NCBI RefSeq assembly: GCF_000426625.1
Contig: NZ_KE384547.1
Location: 1,162,986-1,226,985 of the forward strand
Reading direction: 5' to 3'
Length of the DNA stretch: 64,000 bases
From: Psychrilyobacter atlanticus DSM 19335
Lineage (GTDB): Bacteria; Fusobacteriota; Fusobacteriia; Fusobacteriales; Fusobacteriaceae
Shown: piece by piece, positions 8,240 through 17,984 of the stretch
How the letters are laid out: every line of letters begins with the position of its first letter
How positions within the stretch are numbered: the first letter of the stretch is position 1
The notes under the pieces: model-generated
Seen by the model: only the letters and a program-made list of their open reading frames with translations
What the model was told of the DNA's origin: nothing
Databases searched by the model: none
Position numbers and translations under genes: made by a program

Positions 8240-8406
8240 AATCTTACCTCCGTTAAATTTATTTACTTCTATATTACCATTTAAATTTATATCCTTCTAC
8301 ATTAATTATTTTTCATTTATGAAAACAAATTATCTTTTCTTCTATAAAGAGGGTGTTTTTATGATATAATTTAAAGTAAAATAAAAAATGAGGTGAAGAA
8401 TTAATT

Positions 8407-9594
8407 ATGTATACATTTAAAGATTTAGGAATAAAGAGAGAATTTGTGGATTCTCTAAAAAAAAATGGGATTAAAACTCCTACTCCCATACAGGAGATGA
8501 GTATAGAGGCGATACTAGATAAAAAAGATATAATCGCAGAAGCACCTACAGGAACAGGAAAAACTTTAGCTTTCCTTCTGCCTATGATGAGTCTTATGCA
8601 GCCTAATAACAGCGGTGTTCAAGGGGTTATTATAAGTCCCACGAGGGAATTAGCTATACAAATATCGGAAGAAGCTCAAAAGATAAACTGTAATAAGATC
8701 AATATCCTGACTGTCTACGGAGGAAAGGAATATTCTAAACAATTGAAAGAAGCGAAAGGTTCAGTAGACCTGATAGTTGCCACTCCAGGAAGGTTGGTAG
8801 ATTTTATCAACCAGGGATTGATTAAACTAAATACTTTAAAAACATTGATCTTAGATGAAGTAGACCAAACACTTCTTATGGGGTTCCAAAAAGAAGTGGA
8901 AATAATCTTGAATAAGAGTAATAAAAAAAGACAAACTCTGTGCTATTCAGCTACTCTTAGTAGCCAGGTAAAAAAAATAGCATATAAAATCACAAAAGAT
9001 CCACTAGTGATAAAAGTAGAGGATGAAAATAAAAATGATAAGATGAAAAAATACCTAGTAGAAACTACAGACAGATGGAAGATAGATGCACTTGCAACTA
9101 TTTTGAATAGAACGAATCCATTTATGACTATTATATTCTGCAGAACCAAGGCTAGGGTAGATAAGATAGAGGCTAAGTTGGAGGAGAGGGGATACAATGT
9201 GCAAAAATTACATAGTGATATACCTCAAATTAAAAGGGAAAAAATCATAAAGTCATTTAAAAAAGCTGAGATACAATATTTGATAGCTACAGATGTAGCA
9301 TCCCGTGGACTAGATATCACAGGAGTAACCCATATATTTAATGTAGATATACCGGAAAAAGCTGAAACATATATTCACCGTATAGGACGTACTGCCAGAG
9401 CAGGGGAAGAGGGAGAAACATATCTATTTGTAGATCCAAAAGATAGAAGAGTATTAGGAGAGATTGAATCGCTCTTAGGAAAACCATTGGAGAGAGTGGA
9501 ATATGATGGAGCAAAAGATGTAGTGAACACAAATGATTCCCTTAAGAAAAAATATAATAAAAAAATAAAAACAAGAAGCGGGGAGAGAAAATAA
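8407..9594 (+). CDS. DEAD-box RNA helicase
   Basis: An ATP-dependent RNA-remodelling enzyme of 395 residues. All family motifs can be seen in order: Q motif (GIKTPTPIQ), motif I APTGTGKT, PTRELA, TPGRL, motif II written DEVD rather than DEAD, SAT, IIFCRT, ATDVASRGLD and HRIGRTARAG. A short basic tail (KKKYNKKIKTRSGERK) follows the two RecA-like domains and may bind RNA. The DEVD variant still keeps both acidic residues. It is monocistronic, with TATAAT about 40 bases before the start and a GAGGTG ribosome binding site. The exact paralogue (CshA-, DbpA- or RhlE-like) cannot be decided. Confidence 0.95.
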   Translation: MYTFKDLGIKREFVDSLKKNGIKTPTPIQEMSIEAILDKKDIIAEAPTGTGKTLAFLLPMMSLMQPNNSGVQGVIISPTRELAIQISEEAQKINCNKINILTVYGGKEYSKQLKEAKGSVDLIVATPGRLVDFINQGLIKLNTLKTLILDEVDQTLLMGFQKEVEIILNKSNKKRQTLCYSATLSSQVKKIAYKITKDPLVIKVEDENKNDKMKKYLVETTDRWKIDALATILNRTNPFMTIIFCRTKARVDKIEAKLEERGYNVQKLHSDIPQIKREKIIKSFKKAEIQYLIATDVASRGLDITGVTHIFNVDIPEKAETYIHRIGRTARAGEEGETYLFVDPKDRRVLGEIESLLGKPLERVEYDGAKDVVNTNDSLKKKYNKKIKTRSGERK

Positions 9595-9719
9595 TTTTTA
9601 ACCTTTCTTTAGATCTTTAGAAAATATTTATTTGGAAATCTATTTCTAAAAAGTAGGATTTAAAACTTTTTTTCAGTATAAAACTTTAGTGAGAAATTTA
9701 TACAGGAGGAGGGGTTACT

Positions 9720-10976
9720 TTGAAGGATAGTTTTACAATTAATTTAGGTAATTTGCTATTATCTCTATCGGAATCTATAGATATGGCAAATCAAAATTCA
9801 CCGCAGCATCAATTGAGGACAGCTTTTATTGCGTTAGAATTAGCAAGATACCTTAATTTAGATGAAGTAACTATAGAAAATATATTTATAGCTTCTTTAC
9901 TGCATGATATTGGAAAAAAAATTAATTCAGAGGAAAGTATAGACTATGAATTACAATGTATAAGGGGTGAATTATTTGTTCAGAGGGTATCCATATTAAA
10001 AGATGCTGCTAAGGTTATAAGGTATCATTATTTAGATTGGAAAGATTGGAAGGGAAATATCGATAAACCATTAACGATATCTTCACAGATTATACTCCTT
10101 GCCAACTTTGTAGATATGATGATCAGCAGGGACAGGTATATCCTCCATCAGGTAGAAAATATATGGAAAGAACTAGCTAGATTAGAGAACGATATATTAA
10201 ATAGTAAAGTAGTAGGAGGATTTAAAGCAATTTCAACCAAGGAGGAGTTTTGGTTTGATCTGACATCCTATAGATTATATTCTATCCTTTTGCATGAAGG
10301 GCCTCTAAAGAAAAAAGAAATTAACTTAAATGAACTTGCCAGTATGGGAGATCTCTTTAAAGATGTTATTGATTTTAAATCAAAATATACAGTAACGCAT
10401 ACCACAGGAGTATCAGCTTGTTCTGAGATGCTGGGGAATTTATTTGGTCTCACAGAGTTAGAGATCAAGGTCTTGAGGATAGCAGCGAATTTTCATGATC
10501 TAGGGAAATTGATAATTCCAAATAGTATCTTGGAGAAAAAGGGTGAACTCACCAAGGAAGAATTTGAAATTGTTAAGAGTCATCCCTACTATACCTATCA
10601 GATTTTAAATTCTATAGGGGGACTGCATCAGATAGTGCAGTGGGCGTCCTACCACCACGAAAGGCTCGATGGAAGCGGATATCCATTTCATCGTGTAGCT
10701 AAAGATTTAGATACAGGAGCCAGAATTATCGCAGTCTCAGATATATTTATTTCCAGAATGGAGAGAAAGTCATATAGAAATGAGATGGGAAAAGATAAAA
10801 TATTTGAAATAATGAAAAAAATGGGGCGGAATAATTTTATAGATATGAAGTTTGTAGATCTATTATTTGATAATTATCAAATAATAGTAAATTATATACA
10901 TATTAAACAGGAAAAAACTCTGGATTTTTACAGAAATTATATGGAGCATACTTGGAAAGAAGATGATCTATACTAA
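9720..10976 (+). CDS. Tandem HD / HD-GYP cyclic-di-GMP phosphodiesterase
   Basis: A 418-residue cytoplasmic protein with two HD domains. The first (about 28-140) has H62-D63 in SLLHDIGKK. The second has H259-D260 in NFHDLGKL and the HHERLDGSGYP signature at 312-322, which defines HD-GYP enzymes that hydrolyse cyclic di-GMP. The first HD may be regulatory or degenerate. I accept the TTG at 9720 as start because AGGAGGAGG lies just upstream; the next in-frame ATG at 9783 has no such signal. It would oppose the three GGDEF proteins of this window. It ends in a strong terminator. Confidence 0.9.
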   Translation: MKDSFTINLGNLLLSLSESIDMANQNSPQHQLRTAFIALELARYLNLDEVTIENIFIASLLHDIGKKINSEESIDYELQCIRGELFVQRVSILKDAAKVIRYHYLDWKDWKGNIDKPLTISSQIILLANFVDMMISRDRYILHQVENIWKELARLENDILNSKVVGGFKAISTKEEFWFDLTSYRLYSILLHEGPLKKKEINLNELASMGDLFKDVIDFKSKYTVTHTTGVSACSEMLGNLFGLTELEIKVLRIAANFHDLGKLIIPNSILEKKGELTKEEFEIVKSHPYYTYQILNSIGGLHQIVQWASYHHERLDGSGYPFHRVAKDLDTGARIIAVSDIFISRMERKSYRNEMGKDKIFEIMKKMGRNNFIDMKFVDLLFDNYQIIVNYIHIKQEKTLDFYRNYMEHTWKEDDLY

Positions 10977-10980
10977 ATAA

Positions 10981-11026
10981 AACAAGCTGATTTTAAAGAA
11001 ATTTCTTTAAAATCAGCTTGTTTTTT
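10981..11026 (+). terminator. Terminator after the HD-GYP gene
   Basis: A 42-base near-continuous palindrome (10981-11022) beginning AACAAGCTGATTTTAAAG and ending in a run of seven T. Confidence 0.92.
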
Positions 11027-11087
11027 TAATTATCTAGGGAAGGATGTTATCCAAACATTACCTGTCTGGATAAAACGTCACGTTGGT

Positions 11088-11309
11088 TTAAAAATATCCA
11101 TAGATTCCATATACTTGGATCATCAATTTTTTAAACTCCTCCAACTCATCAAAGGTATTGATAACATTTAACCTGCTGCCCACATCATCTAAAATATAAA
11201 TTGTAATGTCTTCTTTTAAATTCTTTTCCATGGCGACTAAAAGTCTATCAAATTCCAAATAATTTTGATCGTGGAGTAATTTTTTTATATCTTTAATTTT
11301 AAAATTCAT
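11088..11309 (-). CDS. Small hypothetical protein, 73 residues
   Basis: Not recognised. An acidic, helix-rich small protein (IKDIKKLLHDQNYLEFDRLL) with no membrane segment and no cysteine. The start at 11309 lies 11 bases beyond the end of the downstream leucine-dehydrogenase-like gene, with AAGGGG as a ribosome binding site, so it is probably its co-transcribed partner. Its 3' flank carries the AACGTGACGTT motif that recurs elsewhere in the window. A role in controlling the dehydrogenase is possible, but nothing in the sequence proves it. Confidence 0.55.
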   Translation of the reverse strand: MNFKIKDIKKLLHDQNYLEFDRLLVAMEKNLKEDITIYILDDVGSRLNVINTFDELEEFKKLMIQVYGIYGYF

Positions 11310-11320
11310 TGAATAACCCC

Positions 11321-12418
11321 TTATCTTTTAATATAAGTTCTATGGATGTTTTTTATGATTTCTATTCGATACTCTGCATAATGAGAGGCAGCAGCATGAG
11401 TAGAGATATTTTGCTCCTTGGCAATCTTATAGATATCTAATAATCTGTCATAGATCAATTCAGAATCATGAAGTGCATTAACTCTGTTATATCCTTTAAT
11501 TTCATAGTAAACGTTGATCAATCCAGCGGCATTGATAACGTAGTCTGGAGCATAAACTATACCTTTCTCTCTTAAAACATCAGCATGTGAGTCTTCTTTT
11601 AAAACGTTGTTTGAAGATCCAGCAATAGCTTTACACTTAAATTGGGGGATAGTCTCGTCATTGATAACTCCTCCTAGCGCGCAAGGAGCGAATAAATCAA
11701 CATCTAAACCGTAGATATCATCTGGAGCAACGAATTCAACTTCAGGATGCTCAGCTTTCATTCTAGCAATATGCTCTTCATTTACTTCAGTGAAGTAGAT
11801 CTTTTTAGCTTTTTCTTTAGTATAAGTATCAGTTAAGAAATCATATCCTAATAAGTATTTGATTAAGAAATAACCAGTTTGTCCTGCACCTTGTACAGCG
11901 AAAGTCTTGTCAGCTACAGAGTCAGATCCAAAAGTTTCCTTCAAAGTAGCTTTTAATCCTGCGAATACTCCCCATGCAGTAACAGGTGAAGGGTTTCCAC
12001 TCTTACCAGGTAACCCAACAACATGGTCAGTTTCCATAGATAAGAATAACATGTCTTTAGTAGATGTATTAACATCTTCAGCAGTAATATATCTACCATT
12101 TAATGATTGAACAAATCTTCCTAATCCTCTGAAATAAGCTTCAGATTTAACTTTCTTAGGATCTCCAACAAGAACAGTTTTTCCTCCGCCAAGATTTAAA
12201 CCGGCACAAGCAGCCTTATATGTCATACCTCTGCTAAGTCTCAGTACATCCTCGGTAGCTTCATCCTCGGTAGCGTAGTTCCATAATCTGGTTCCTCCTA
12301 AGGCAGGACCTAGAGTAGTATCGTGAATACCGGTAATCCCCTTTAATCCAGTAGATTTATCATGAAAGAACACCAATTGCTCATGTCCAAACTTTTCCAT
12401 ATAGTCAAAAATTTTCAT
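11321..12418 (-). CDS. Leucine-dehydrogenase-type amino acid dehydrogenase, copy 1
   Basis: NAD-dependent oxidative deamination of a branched-chain or other hydrophobic amino acid is expected. The 365-residue sequence follows Bacillus leucine dehydrogenase closely. It has MTYKAACAGLNLGGGK with the two active-site lysines, NGRYITAEDV, SGNPSPVTAWG, the dinucleotide motif GAGQTG, and APDYVINAAGLINV. It differs from copy 2 at 12543 at only about 18 residues, several of them at the C-terminus (YAEYRIEIIKNIHRTY against YAEHRMETMKNINRTY). AGGAGG precedes the ATG. A terminator separates it from copy 2, so it has its own promoter. Leucine is more likely than phenylalanine or valine as substrate, but this cannot be settled by eye. 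Confidence 0.88.
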   Translation of the reverse strand: MKIFDYMEKFGHEQLVFFHDKSTGLKGITGIHDTTLGPALGGTRLWNYATEDEATEDVLRLSRGMTYKAACAGLNLGGGKTVLVGDPKKVKSEAYFRGLGRFVQSLNGRYITAEDVNTSTKDMLFLSMETDHVVGLPGKSGNPSPVTAWGVFAGLKATLKETFGSDSVADKTFAVQGAGQTGYFLIKYLLGYDFLTDTYTKEKAKKIYFTEVNEEHIARMKAEHPEVEFVAPDDIYGLDVDLFAPCALGGVINDETIPQFKCKAIAGSSNNVLKEDSHADVLREKGIVYAPDYVINAAGLINVYYEIKGYNRVNALHDSELIYDRLLDIYKIAKEQNISTHAAASHYAEYRIEIIKNIHRTYIKR

Positions 12419-12500
12419 AAATACCTCCTAAAATTTAGCTAAGAATAAATTTATCTCTATTACTATAATATATCATTTTTTAAAATTTTCAAAAAAATAA

Positions 12501-12531
12501 AGAAAAAAGGAAGTAGAACTTCCTTTTTTCT
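12501..12531 (-). terminator. Terminator between the two amino acid dehydrogenase genes
   Basis: A 14-bp stem AGAAAAAAGGAAGT / ACTTCCTTTTTTCT with loop AGA, just beyond the end of copy 2 on the minus strand. Confidence 0.85.
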
Positions 12532-12542
12532 CTTTTTAACTT

Positions 12543-13640
12543 CTATCTTTTGATATAAGTTCTGTTTATATTTTTCATAGTTTCCATTCTATGCTCAGCA
12601 TATTGAGAAGCAGCAGCATGAGTAGAGATATTTTGCTCATTTGCAATCTTATAGATGTCTAATAATCTGTCGTAGATTAATTCAGAATCATTAAGCGCAT
12701 TAACTCTGTTATATCCTTTAATTTCATAGTAAACGTTGATCAATCCAGCAGCATTGATAACGTAGTCTGGAGCATAAACTATACCTTTCTCTCTTAAAAC
12801 ATCAGCATGTGAGTCTTCTTTTAAAACGTTGTTTGAAGATCCAGCAATAGCTTTACACTTAAATTGAGGGATAGTCTCGTCATTGATAACTCCTCCTAAT
12901 GCACAAGGAGCGAATAAATCAACATCTAATCCATAGATATCACTTGGAGCAACGAATTCAACTTCAGGATGCTCAGCTTTCATTCTAGCAATATGCTCTT
13001 CATTAATTTCTGTAAAGTATATTTTCTTTGCTTTTTCTTTAGTATAAGTATCAGTTAAGAAATCATATCCTAATAAGTATTTGATTAAGAAATAACCAGT
13101 TTGTCCTGCACCTTGTACAGCGAAAGTCTTATCAGCTACAGAGTCAGATCCAAAAGCTTCCTTTAAAGTAGCTTTTAATCCAGCGAATGTTCCCCAAGCA
13201 GTAACAGGTGAAGGGTTTCCACTCTTACCAGGTAATCCAACAACATGGTCAGTTTCCATAGATAAGAATAACATGTCTTTAGTAGATGTATTAACATCTT
13301 CAGCAGTGATATATCTACCATTTAATGATTGAACAAATCTTCCTAATCCTCTGAAATAAGCTTCAGATTTAACTGTTTTAGGATCTCCAATAAGAACAGT
13401 TTTTCCCCCACCAAGATTTAAACCAGCACAAGCAGCCTTGTATGTCATACCTCTACTAAGTCTTAGCACATCTTCAATAGCTTCTTCTTCAGTAGCGTAG
13501 TTCCATAATCTAGTTCCACCTAAGGCAGGTCCTAAAGTAGTATCGTGAATTCCAGTAATTCCTTTTAATCCAGTAGCTTTGTCATGAAAGAACACCAATT
13601 GCTCATGTCCAAATTTCTCCATGTAGTCAAACTTTTTCAT
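12543..13640 (-). CDS. Leucine-dehydrogenase-type amino acid dehydrogenase, copy 2
   Basis: The same enzyme family and length as the copy at 11321, about 95 percent identical in protein. All catalytic and nucleotide-binding motifs are intact in both copies. The DNA of the two copies has drifted mainly at third positions, with the most change at the 5' and 3' ends; long central stretches are nearly identical. This fits a tandem duplication, perhaps homogenised by gene conversion. AAAGGGGGA precedes the ATG. Two active copies may serve different expression conditions. Substrate uncertainty is as for copy 1. Confidence 0.88.
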   Translation of the reverse strand: MKKFDYMEKFGHEQLVFFHDKATGLKGITGIHDTTLGPALGGTRLWNYATEEEAIEDVLRLSRGMTYKAACAGLNLGGGKTVLIGDPKTVKSEAYFRGLGRFVQSLNGRYITAEDVNTSTKDMLFLSMETDHVVGLPGKSGNPSPVTAWGTFAGLKATLKEAFGSDSVADKTFAVQGAGQTGYFLIKYLLGYDFLTDTYTKEKAKKIYFTEINEEHIARMKAEHPEVEFVAPSDIYGLDVDLFAPCALGGVINDETIPQFKCKAIAGSSNNVLKEDSHADVLREKGIVYAPDYVINAAGLINVYYEIKGYNRVNALNDSELIYDRLLDIYKIANEQNISTHAAASQYAEHRMETMKNINRTYIKR

Positions 13641-14053
13641 TATTAATCCCCCTTTGAATTATATTGTATTATTTACAAACATTTAAGTTGTTTAATTGTC
13701 ACTATTAAGTTTATAATCTATTTTTTTACAAAAATCAAGGCTTTTTTTCAAAAAAATAATGTTTTTTTTGACAGGACACACATGTACTATATTATAATTA
13801 CTTTATATGTTATATAGTCCGATAATTAATTTATATAAAATTTAAAATAAAAATAATAAAACCAAATAAAATCTATAAAATCTTCAAATAAGCTCTAAAT
13901 AAAAATAATTTATGATATAATAAATAGTGATATTATTATTTATATTTAGTCCAATTGGATCTATTTAATTTAAAAATAAAAAAATAATTAATATATTTCC
14001 AAAAAATAAAAAAAAGTAATTTAAAAAATGGAAAAATATGAGGAGAAAATAAA
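13641..14053. other. 413-base divergent spacer before polA
   Basis: Very AT-rich DNA between the leucine-dehydrogenase-like gene and polA. It holds a likely promoter at 13768-13795 and no convincing ORF, hairpin terminator or riboswitch. If that promoter is used, polA has a leader of about 250 bases rich in A and T. Confidence 0.5.
13768..13795 (+). promoter_or_regulatory. Candidate promoter for the polA operon
   Basis: TTGACA at 13768-13773 with TATTAT at 13790-13795 (16-base spacing), or TATAAT at 13793 with 19-base spacing. Confidence 0.5.
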
Positions 14054-17000
14054 ATGAAAAAAGCAGTATTATTAGATGTAAGTGCAATTATGTACAGATC
14101 ATATTATGCACATATGAACCTTAGAACAAGTTCAGAACCGACCGGTGCAACCTTTGGATTTTTAAATACACTATTAGGTGTCCTAAAAGAATTTGAACCT
14201 GAATATATAATAGGAGCTTTTGATGTAAGCAGAAAATCTTTGGAAAGAACAAAAATTTATGATAAATATAAATCAGATAGAAAACCAATGCCAGATGAAC
14301 TAGCATTACAGATAAAAAGAATTGAAGAACTCTTAGACGTATTTAATATAAAAAAAGTAAAAATTGAAGGGCACGAAGCCGATGATGTTATGGGAACCTA
14401 TGCAAAGGAACTCTCAAGAGAAGGAATAGAAACATATGTAGTGACTGGAGATAAAGACCTTTCTCAAGTTTTAGATGAAAATATAAAGATTGCTCTTTTA
14501 GGAAAGGGAGATGGGAAAAGTAGATTTGGAATCCTTCGAACTCCTGAAGATGTAGTGGCACAATTAGGAGTTACACCAGAATTAATTCCTGATCTATTTG
14601 GTCTTATTGGGGATTCCAGTGATGGAATTCCAGGTGTAAGAAAAGTCGGTCCTAAAAAGGCAGTTCCCATGTTAGATCTATATGGAAATTTAGAAGGAAT
14701 ATATGAAAATGTAGAAAAGTTAAGTGACATCCCCGGAATAGGAAAGGGTCTAGTGAAAAATATTATCGAAGATAAGGATCTTGCATTTTTGAGCAGGGAA
14801 CTGGCAGTGATCAAGACAGATATCGATCTAAATTTTAATTTGCAAGATATGAAATATAATAAAGATTTAAATAAATTAGTAAATTTATGTAAAGAATTAA
14901 ATTTTAAAAGCTATATCAAAAGATTTACTTTAGAATTAGAAAAGGAAGAAAAAGGTAAGCCAACTTTGGATATTAAAAAAGTTGAAAGTTCAGAAAAAAA
15001 GATTCTAGAAGAGGCAGATTCTCAAAGGCAGAGTGAGCTTGAGAAAGCTTTAGAAGAAATTTTAAAAGTTATAGATACAGCATCTATAACAATGGAAGAA
15101 TTTGAACTGATAGAGAAAAAGATAGAAGAAACTCTTTCTGAAAAAAAGGAAAAAGAAGAGAGTAAAGAAGTAGAAATTTTAAAAGAGAAAGAGTTTGAAA
15201 GAAGTAACATTGTAGATCTAGACGGAATAAAAAAATTAAAAAAAGAGGTAGAGAAATCTGACCAGGTGGCACTCTTTGCAAATGAAGAAGGAATAGTATT
15301 TGTTACAGATAAGGGGAGCAGATATGTCTCTTTGAATCCAAGTGCTCTTATAACAGCAGAGATAACCTTAGATGCTTTAAAACCGTTATTTGAACTGGAT
15401 ACACCATATATAATTTATGGGTATAAGAAATTACTAAAATCAGGGATAGATCCTAAAAATATAAAGTGTGATATCTTTATAGGAAATTATCTTTTGACCA
15501 ACCATACAAAGGAAGAGTTTGAAAACTTGGTCTTGGACAGAGATGGAGAGGTTTTAAAAACACAAAATGAAATCTTAAAGGAAAAATCTATTGAAAAAAT
15601 AAGTTTAGAAGATATGCATGAATTTTTAGAGATCAGAGCTAAATTTTTATATAGATCAGGAACTAAATTTTTAGAGGAATTAGAAGAGGAAAACTTAACT
15701 AAAATATACAATATCGAGATGGAATTAGTTAAAGTATTATACAAGATGGAAGAAGAAGGAATCTTAATTAATTTGGATTACTTTAAGGAATATCAGCAAG
15801 AATTAGCTGTAAAATTAGATGAGATAATCCCTCAAATCAAAGCTGAAGTAAAAAAAGGTGTGGAACATAATATCAATATGATGGAATTGAGTGAAGAGCA
15901 GATTAGAGAGAGTCTCCTACAGTTAGGGAAACTTAACTATAAGAAAAAATCAGAATATACTGCATATGAAGAAAAGATAGAAAAAGCTGATTTGGAGGAA
16001 TTATTGAATAACCAGCTGGTATTTAATATAGCCTCACCTAAACAATTGGGGATAGTTTTATTCCAGCTCATGAAATTAGCGAAGGTAAAGAAAGAATCTG
16101 TAGGAGTAGAAGTGCTAGAAGTGCTTAGGGATAGAGATGGAGAAGTTATTGCCAAAAATATCTTGGAATATAGAAAATTAGCTAAATTACAAAGTACCTA
16201 TGTAGAAGCACTGCCTAAATTAGTCGATAAACATAGTAGGATACATACAACATTTAACCAGACAGGAACAGCAACTGGAAGATTGTCGTCGTCTAATCCA
16301 AATCTACAAAATATCCCAGTGAAAACACCAGAGGGGATAAAGATCAGACAGGGATTTGAGGCAAAAGATGGATATAAACTCCTAGCTATTGACTATTCAC
16401 AAATTGAACTTAGAGTTCTAGCTGAAATAAGTCAGGATGAAACTCTGATCCTTGCCTATGAGCAAGACAAGGATCTTCATGATCTTACAGCCAGAAAATT
16501 ATTTTCTCTGACAGAAGATGAAGAAGTAAGTCGTGAAAAAAGATCTTTGGCAAAAATCGTTAATTTTAGTATAATCTATGGGAAAACAGCCTTTGGATTG
16601 TCCAGTGAACTAAAAATAAGCCTTAGTGAAGCAAAAGAATATATCTCTAGATATTTTACTCAGTACCCAGGAGTAAAGGCTTTAGAAACAAAGATAATAG
16701 AAGATGCTAAATGTGATGGATTTGTAAGAACCCTCTATGATAGAAAAAGAGCGATAGATGGGATAAATTCTTCCAATAAAAATATTGTAAAACAAGCTGA
16801 AAGGATGGCAGTAAACTCTGTAATCCAAGGGACAGCAGCAGATATTTTGAAAATAGTAATGGTAGAATTAGATAAAAAGTTAGAGGGTAGGGAAGATATA
16901 AAGATGAACTTACAGGTTCACGATGAATTGATCTTTGAAGTAAAGGAAGATAAGATAGAAGAGTATGCAAAACTTATAAAAGATATAATGGAAACAACTG

Positions 17001-17068
17001 TAAAACTAGATCATGTGAAATTAAAGGCTAATGTAGCTATGGGTTATAATTGGAGTGAAGCTAAATAG
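14054..17068 (+). CDS. polA: DNA polymerase I
   Basis: A 1004-residue replication and repair polymerase, longer than the usual 880-930. The N-terminal 5'-3' exonuclease is intact (EGHEADDVMGTYA, VTGDKDLSQVL, GDSSDGIPGVRKVGPK). A highly charged, probably coiled-coil insert of about 90 residues follows near 295-390. The middle domain lacks the DxE metal-binding residues of a proofreading exonuclease (VALFANEEG where DTE would be), so proofreading is probably lost, as in Bacillus and Thermus enzymes. The polymerase motifs are complete: A (DYSQIELRVLAEIS), B (KRSLAKIVNFSIIYG) and C (QVHDELIFEV). It is first in a run with whiA, ribF, scpA and murJ. Confidence 0.97.
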   Translation: MKKAVLLDVSAIMYRSYYAHMNLRTSSEPTGATFGFLNTLLGVLKEFEPEYIIGAFDVSRKSLERTKIYDKYKSDRKPMPDELALQIKRIEELLDVFNIKKVKIEGHEADDVMGTYAKELSREGIETYVVTGDKDLSQVLDENIKIALLGKGDGKSRFGILRTPEDVVAQLGVTPELIPDLFGLIGDSSDGIPGVRKVGPKKAVPMLDLYGNLEGIYENVEKLSDIPGIGKGLVKNIIEDKDLAFLSRELAVIKTDIDLNFNLQDMKYNKDLNKLVNLCKELNFKSYIKRFTLELEKEEKGKPTLDIKKVESSEKKILEEADSQRQSELEKALEEILKVIDTASITMEEFELIEKKIEETLSEKKEKEESKEVEILKEKEFERSNIVDLDGIKKLKKEVEKSDQVALFANEEGIVFVTDKGSRYVSLNPSALITAEITLDALKPLFELDTPYIIYGYKKLLKSGIDPKNIKCDIFIGNYLLTNHTKEEFENLVLDRDGEVLKTQNEILKEKSIEKISLEDMHEFLEIRAKFLYRSGTKFLEELEEENLTKIYNIEMELVKVLYKMEEEGILINLDYFKEYQQELAVKLDEIIPQIKAEVKKGVEHNINMMELSEEQIRESLLQLGKLNYKKKSEYTAYEEKIEKADLEELLNNQLVFNIASPKQLGIVLFQLMKLAKVKKESVGVEVLEVLRDRDGEVIAKNILEYRKLAKLQSTYVEALPKLVDKHSRIHTTFNQTGTATGRLSSSNPNLQNIPVKTPEGIKIRQGFEAKDGYKLLAIDYSQIELRVLAEISQDETLILAYEQDKDLHDLTARKLFSLTEDEEVSREKRSLAKIVNFSIIYGKTAFGLSSELKISLSEAKEYISRYFTQYPGVKALETKIIEDAKCDGFVRTLYDRKRAIDGINSSNKNIVKQAERMAVNSVIQGTAADILKIVMVELDKKLEGREDIKMNLQVHDELIFEVKEDKIEEYAKLIKDIMETTVKLDHVKLKANVAMGYNWSEAK

Positions 17069-17080
17069 ATAGGAGTGGAG

Positions 17081-17974
17081 ATGTCATATACATTTAGGAT
17101 AAAAGATGAAATTTTTAGTAAAGAGATCGATAGTTATGATGAAAATCTAGCTGAGATCTATGGAATACTTTATTCAAAGAATGCATTTTATGAAAAAAAA
17201 ATTGAGATAACTTTGGAAAACTACCCTCTTTCGCAGAGGGTGGTGGAACTCTTTAAAAAGTTAACAAATTTAAAGACATTTATAAAATATTCTATCAGTA
17301 AAAAACTGGGAGAACATAAGGTATATGTGGTTACTATACCATATCAAATGGGATATAATAAGTTTTTAGATTCTTTTCGATTGATAGAGGAGCAGTTAGA
17401 TCAAAGGGAGGACCTATACAATGGTTTTCTCAGGGGATTATTTTTAGCCTGTGGATATATAAAGGATCCTGAAAAAGAATATGCCATTGATTTTTTTATA
17501 GATTCTGAAGAAGTAGCTGATAAACTTTATTCCCTTTTAAAATCAAGGGATAAAAGATGTTTTAAAACGACTAAAAGAAATAAATTTTTGATATACCTGA
17601 GAAATTCAGAGGATATTATGGATGTTTTAGTGGCTGTGGGAGTACTTAAAGAATTTTTTAAATACGAAGAAACAATAATGATGAAAGAAATAAAAAATAA
17701 GACCATTAGAGAGATAAACTGGGAAGTAGCCAATGAAACAAAGACATTAAATACTGGGAGAAAACACGTACTTATGATAGAGTATATAGACAAGGAGATC
17801 GGTCTTTCTTCACTAACTTCGGTATTGCAGGAGATGGCTATGTTGAGGTTACAAAATCCAGAATTTTCCCTTCATGAATTAGGAAATCTGATTAATTTGA
17901 GTAAATCTGGAGTTAGAAATAGGTTTAGACGGATAGAAAAGATATACAATGATTTGAAAGAAGAAAATAAATAA
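17081..17974 (+). CDS. whiA: WhiA-family DNA-binding regulator
   Basis: A 297-residue protein with the WhiA layout: an N-terminal homing-endonuclease-like LAGLIDADG fold (GFLRGLFLACGYIKDPEKEY) and a C-terminal helix-turn-helix (FSLHELGNLINLSKSGVRNRFRRI). WhiA proteins regulate cell division and growth genes in many Gram-positives and occur in other low-GC bacteria. I prefer the ATG at 17081, with AGGAG five bases upstream, over a GTG at 17075 inside that signal. It starts 12 bases after polA, and ribF follows at once, so co-transcription is likely. Confidence 0.9.
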   Translation: MSYTFRIKDEIFSKEIDSYDENLAEIYGILYSKNAFYEKKIEITLENYPLSQRVVELFKKLTNLKTFIKYSISKKLGEHKVYVVTIPYQMGYNKFLDSFRLIEEQLDQREDLYNGFLRGLFLACGYIKDPEKEYAIDFFIDSEEVADKLYSLLKSRDKRCFKTTKRNKFLIYLRNSEDIMDVLVAVGVLKEFFKYEETIMMKEIKNKTIREINWEVANETKTLNTGRKHVLMIEYIDKEIGLSSLTSVLQEMAMLRLQNPEFSLHELGNLINLSKSGVRNRFRRIEKIYNDLKEENK

Positions 17975-17984
17975 GGAGTATAGT

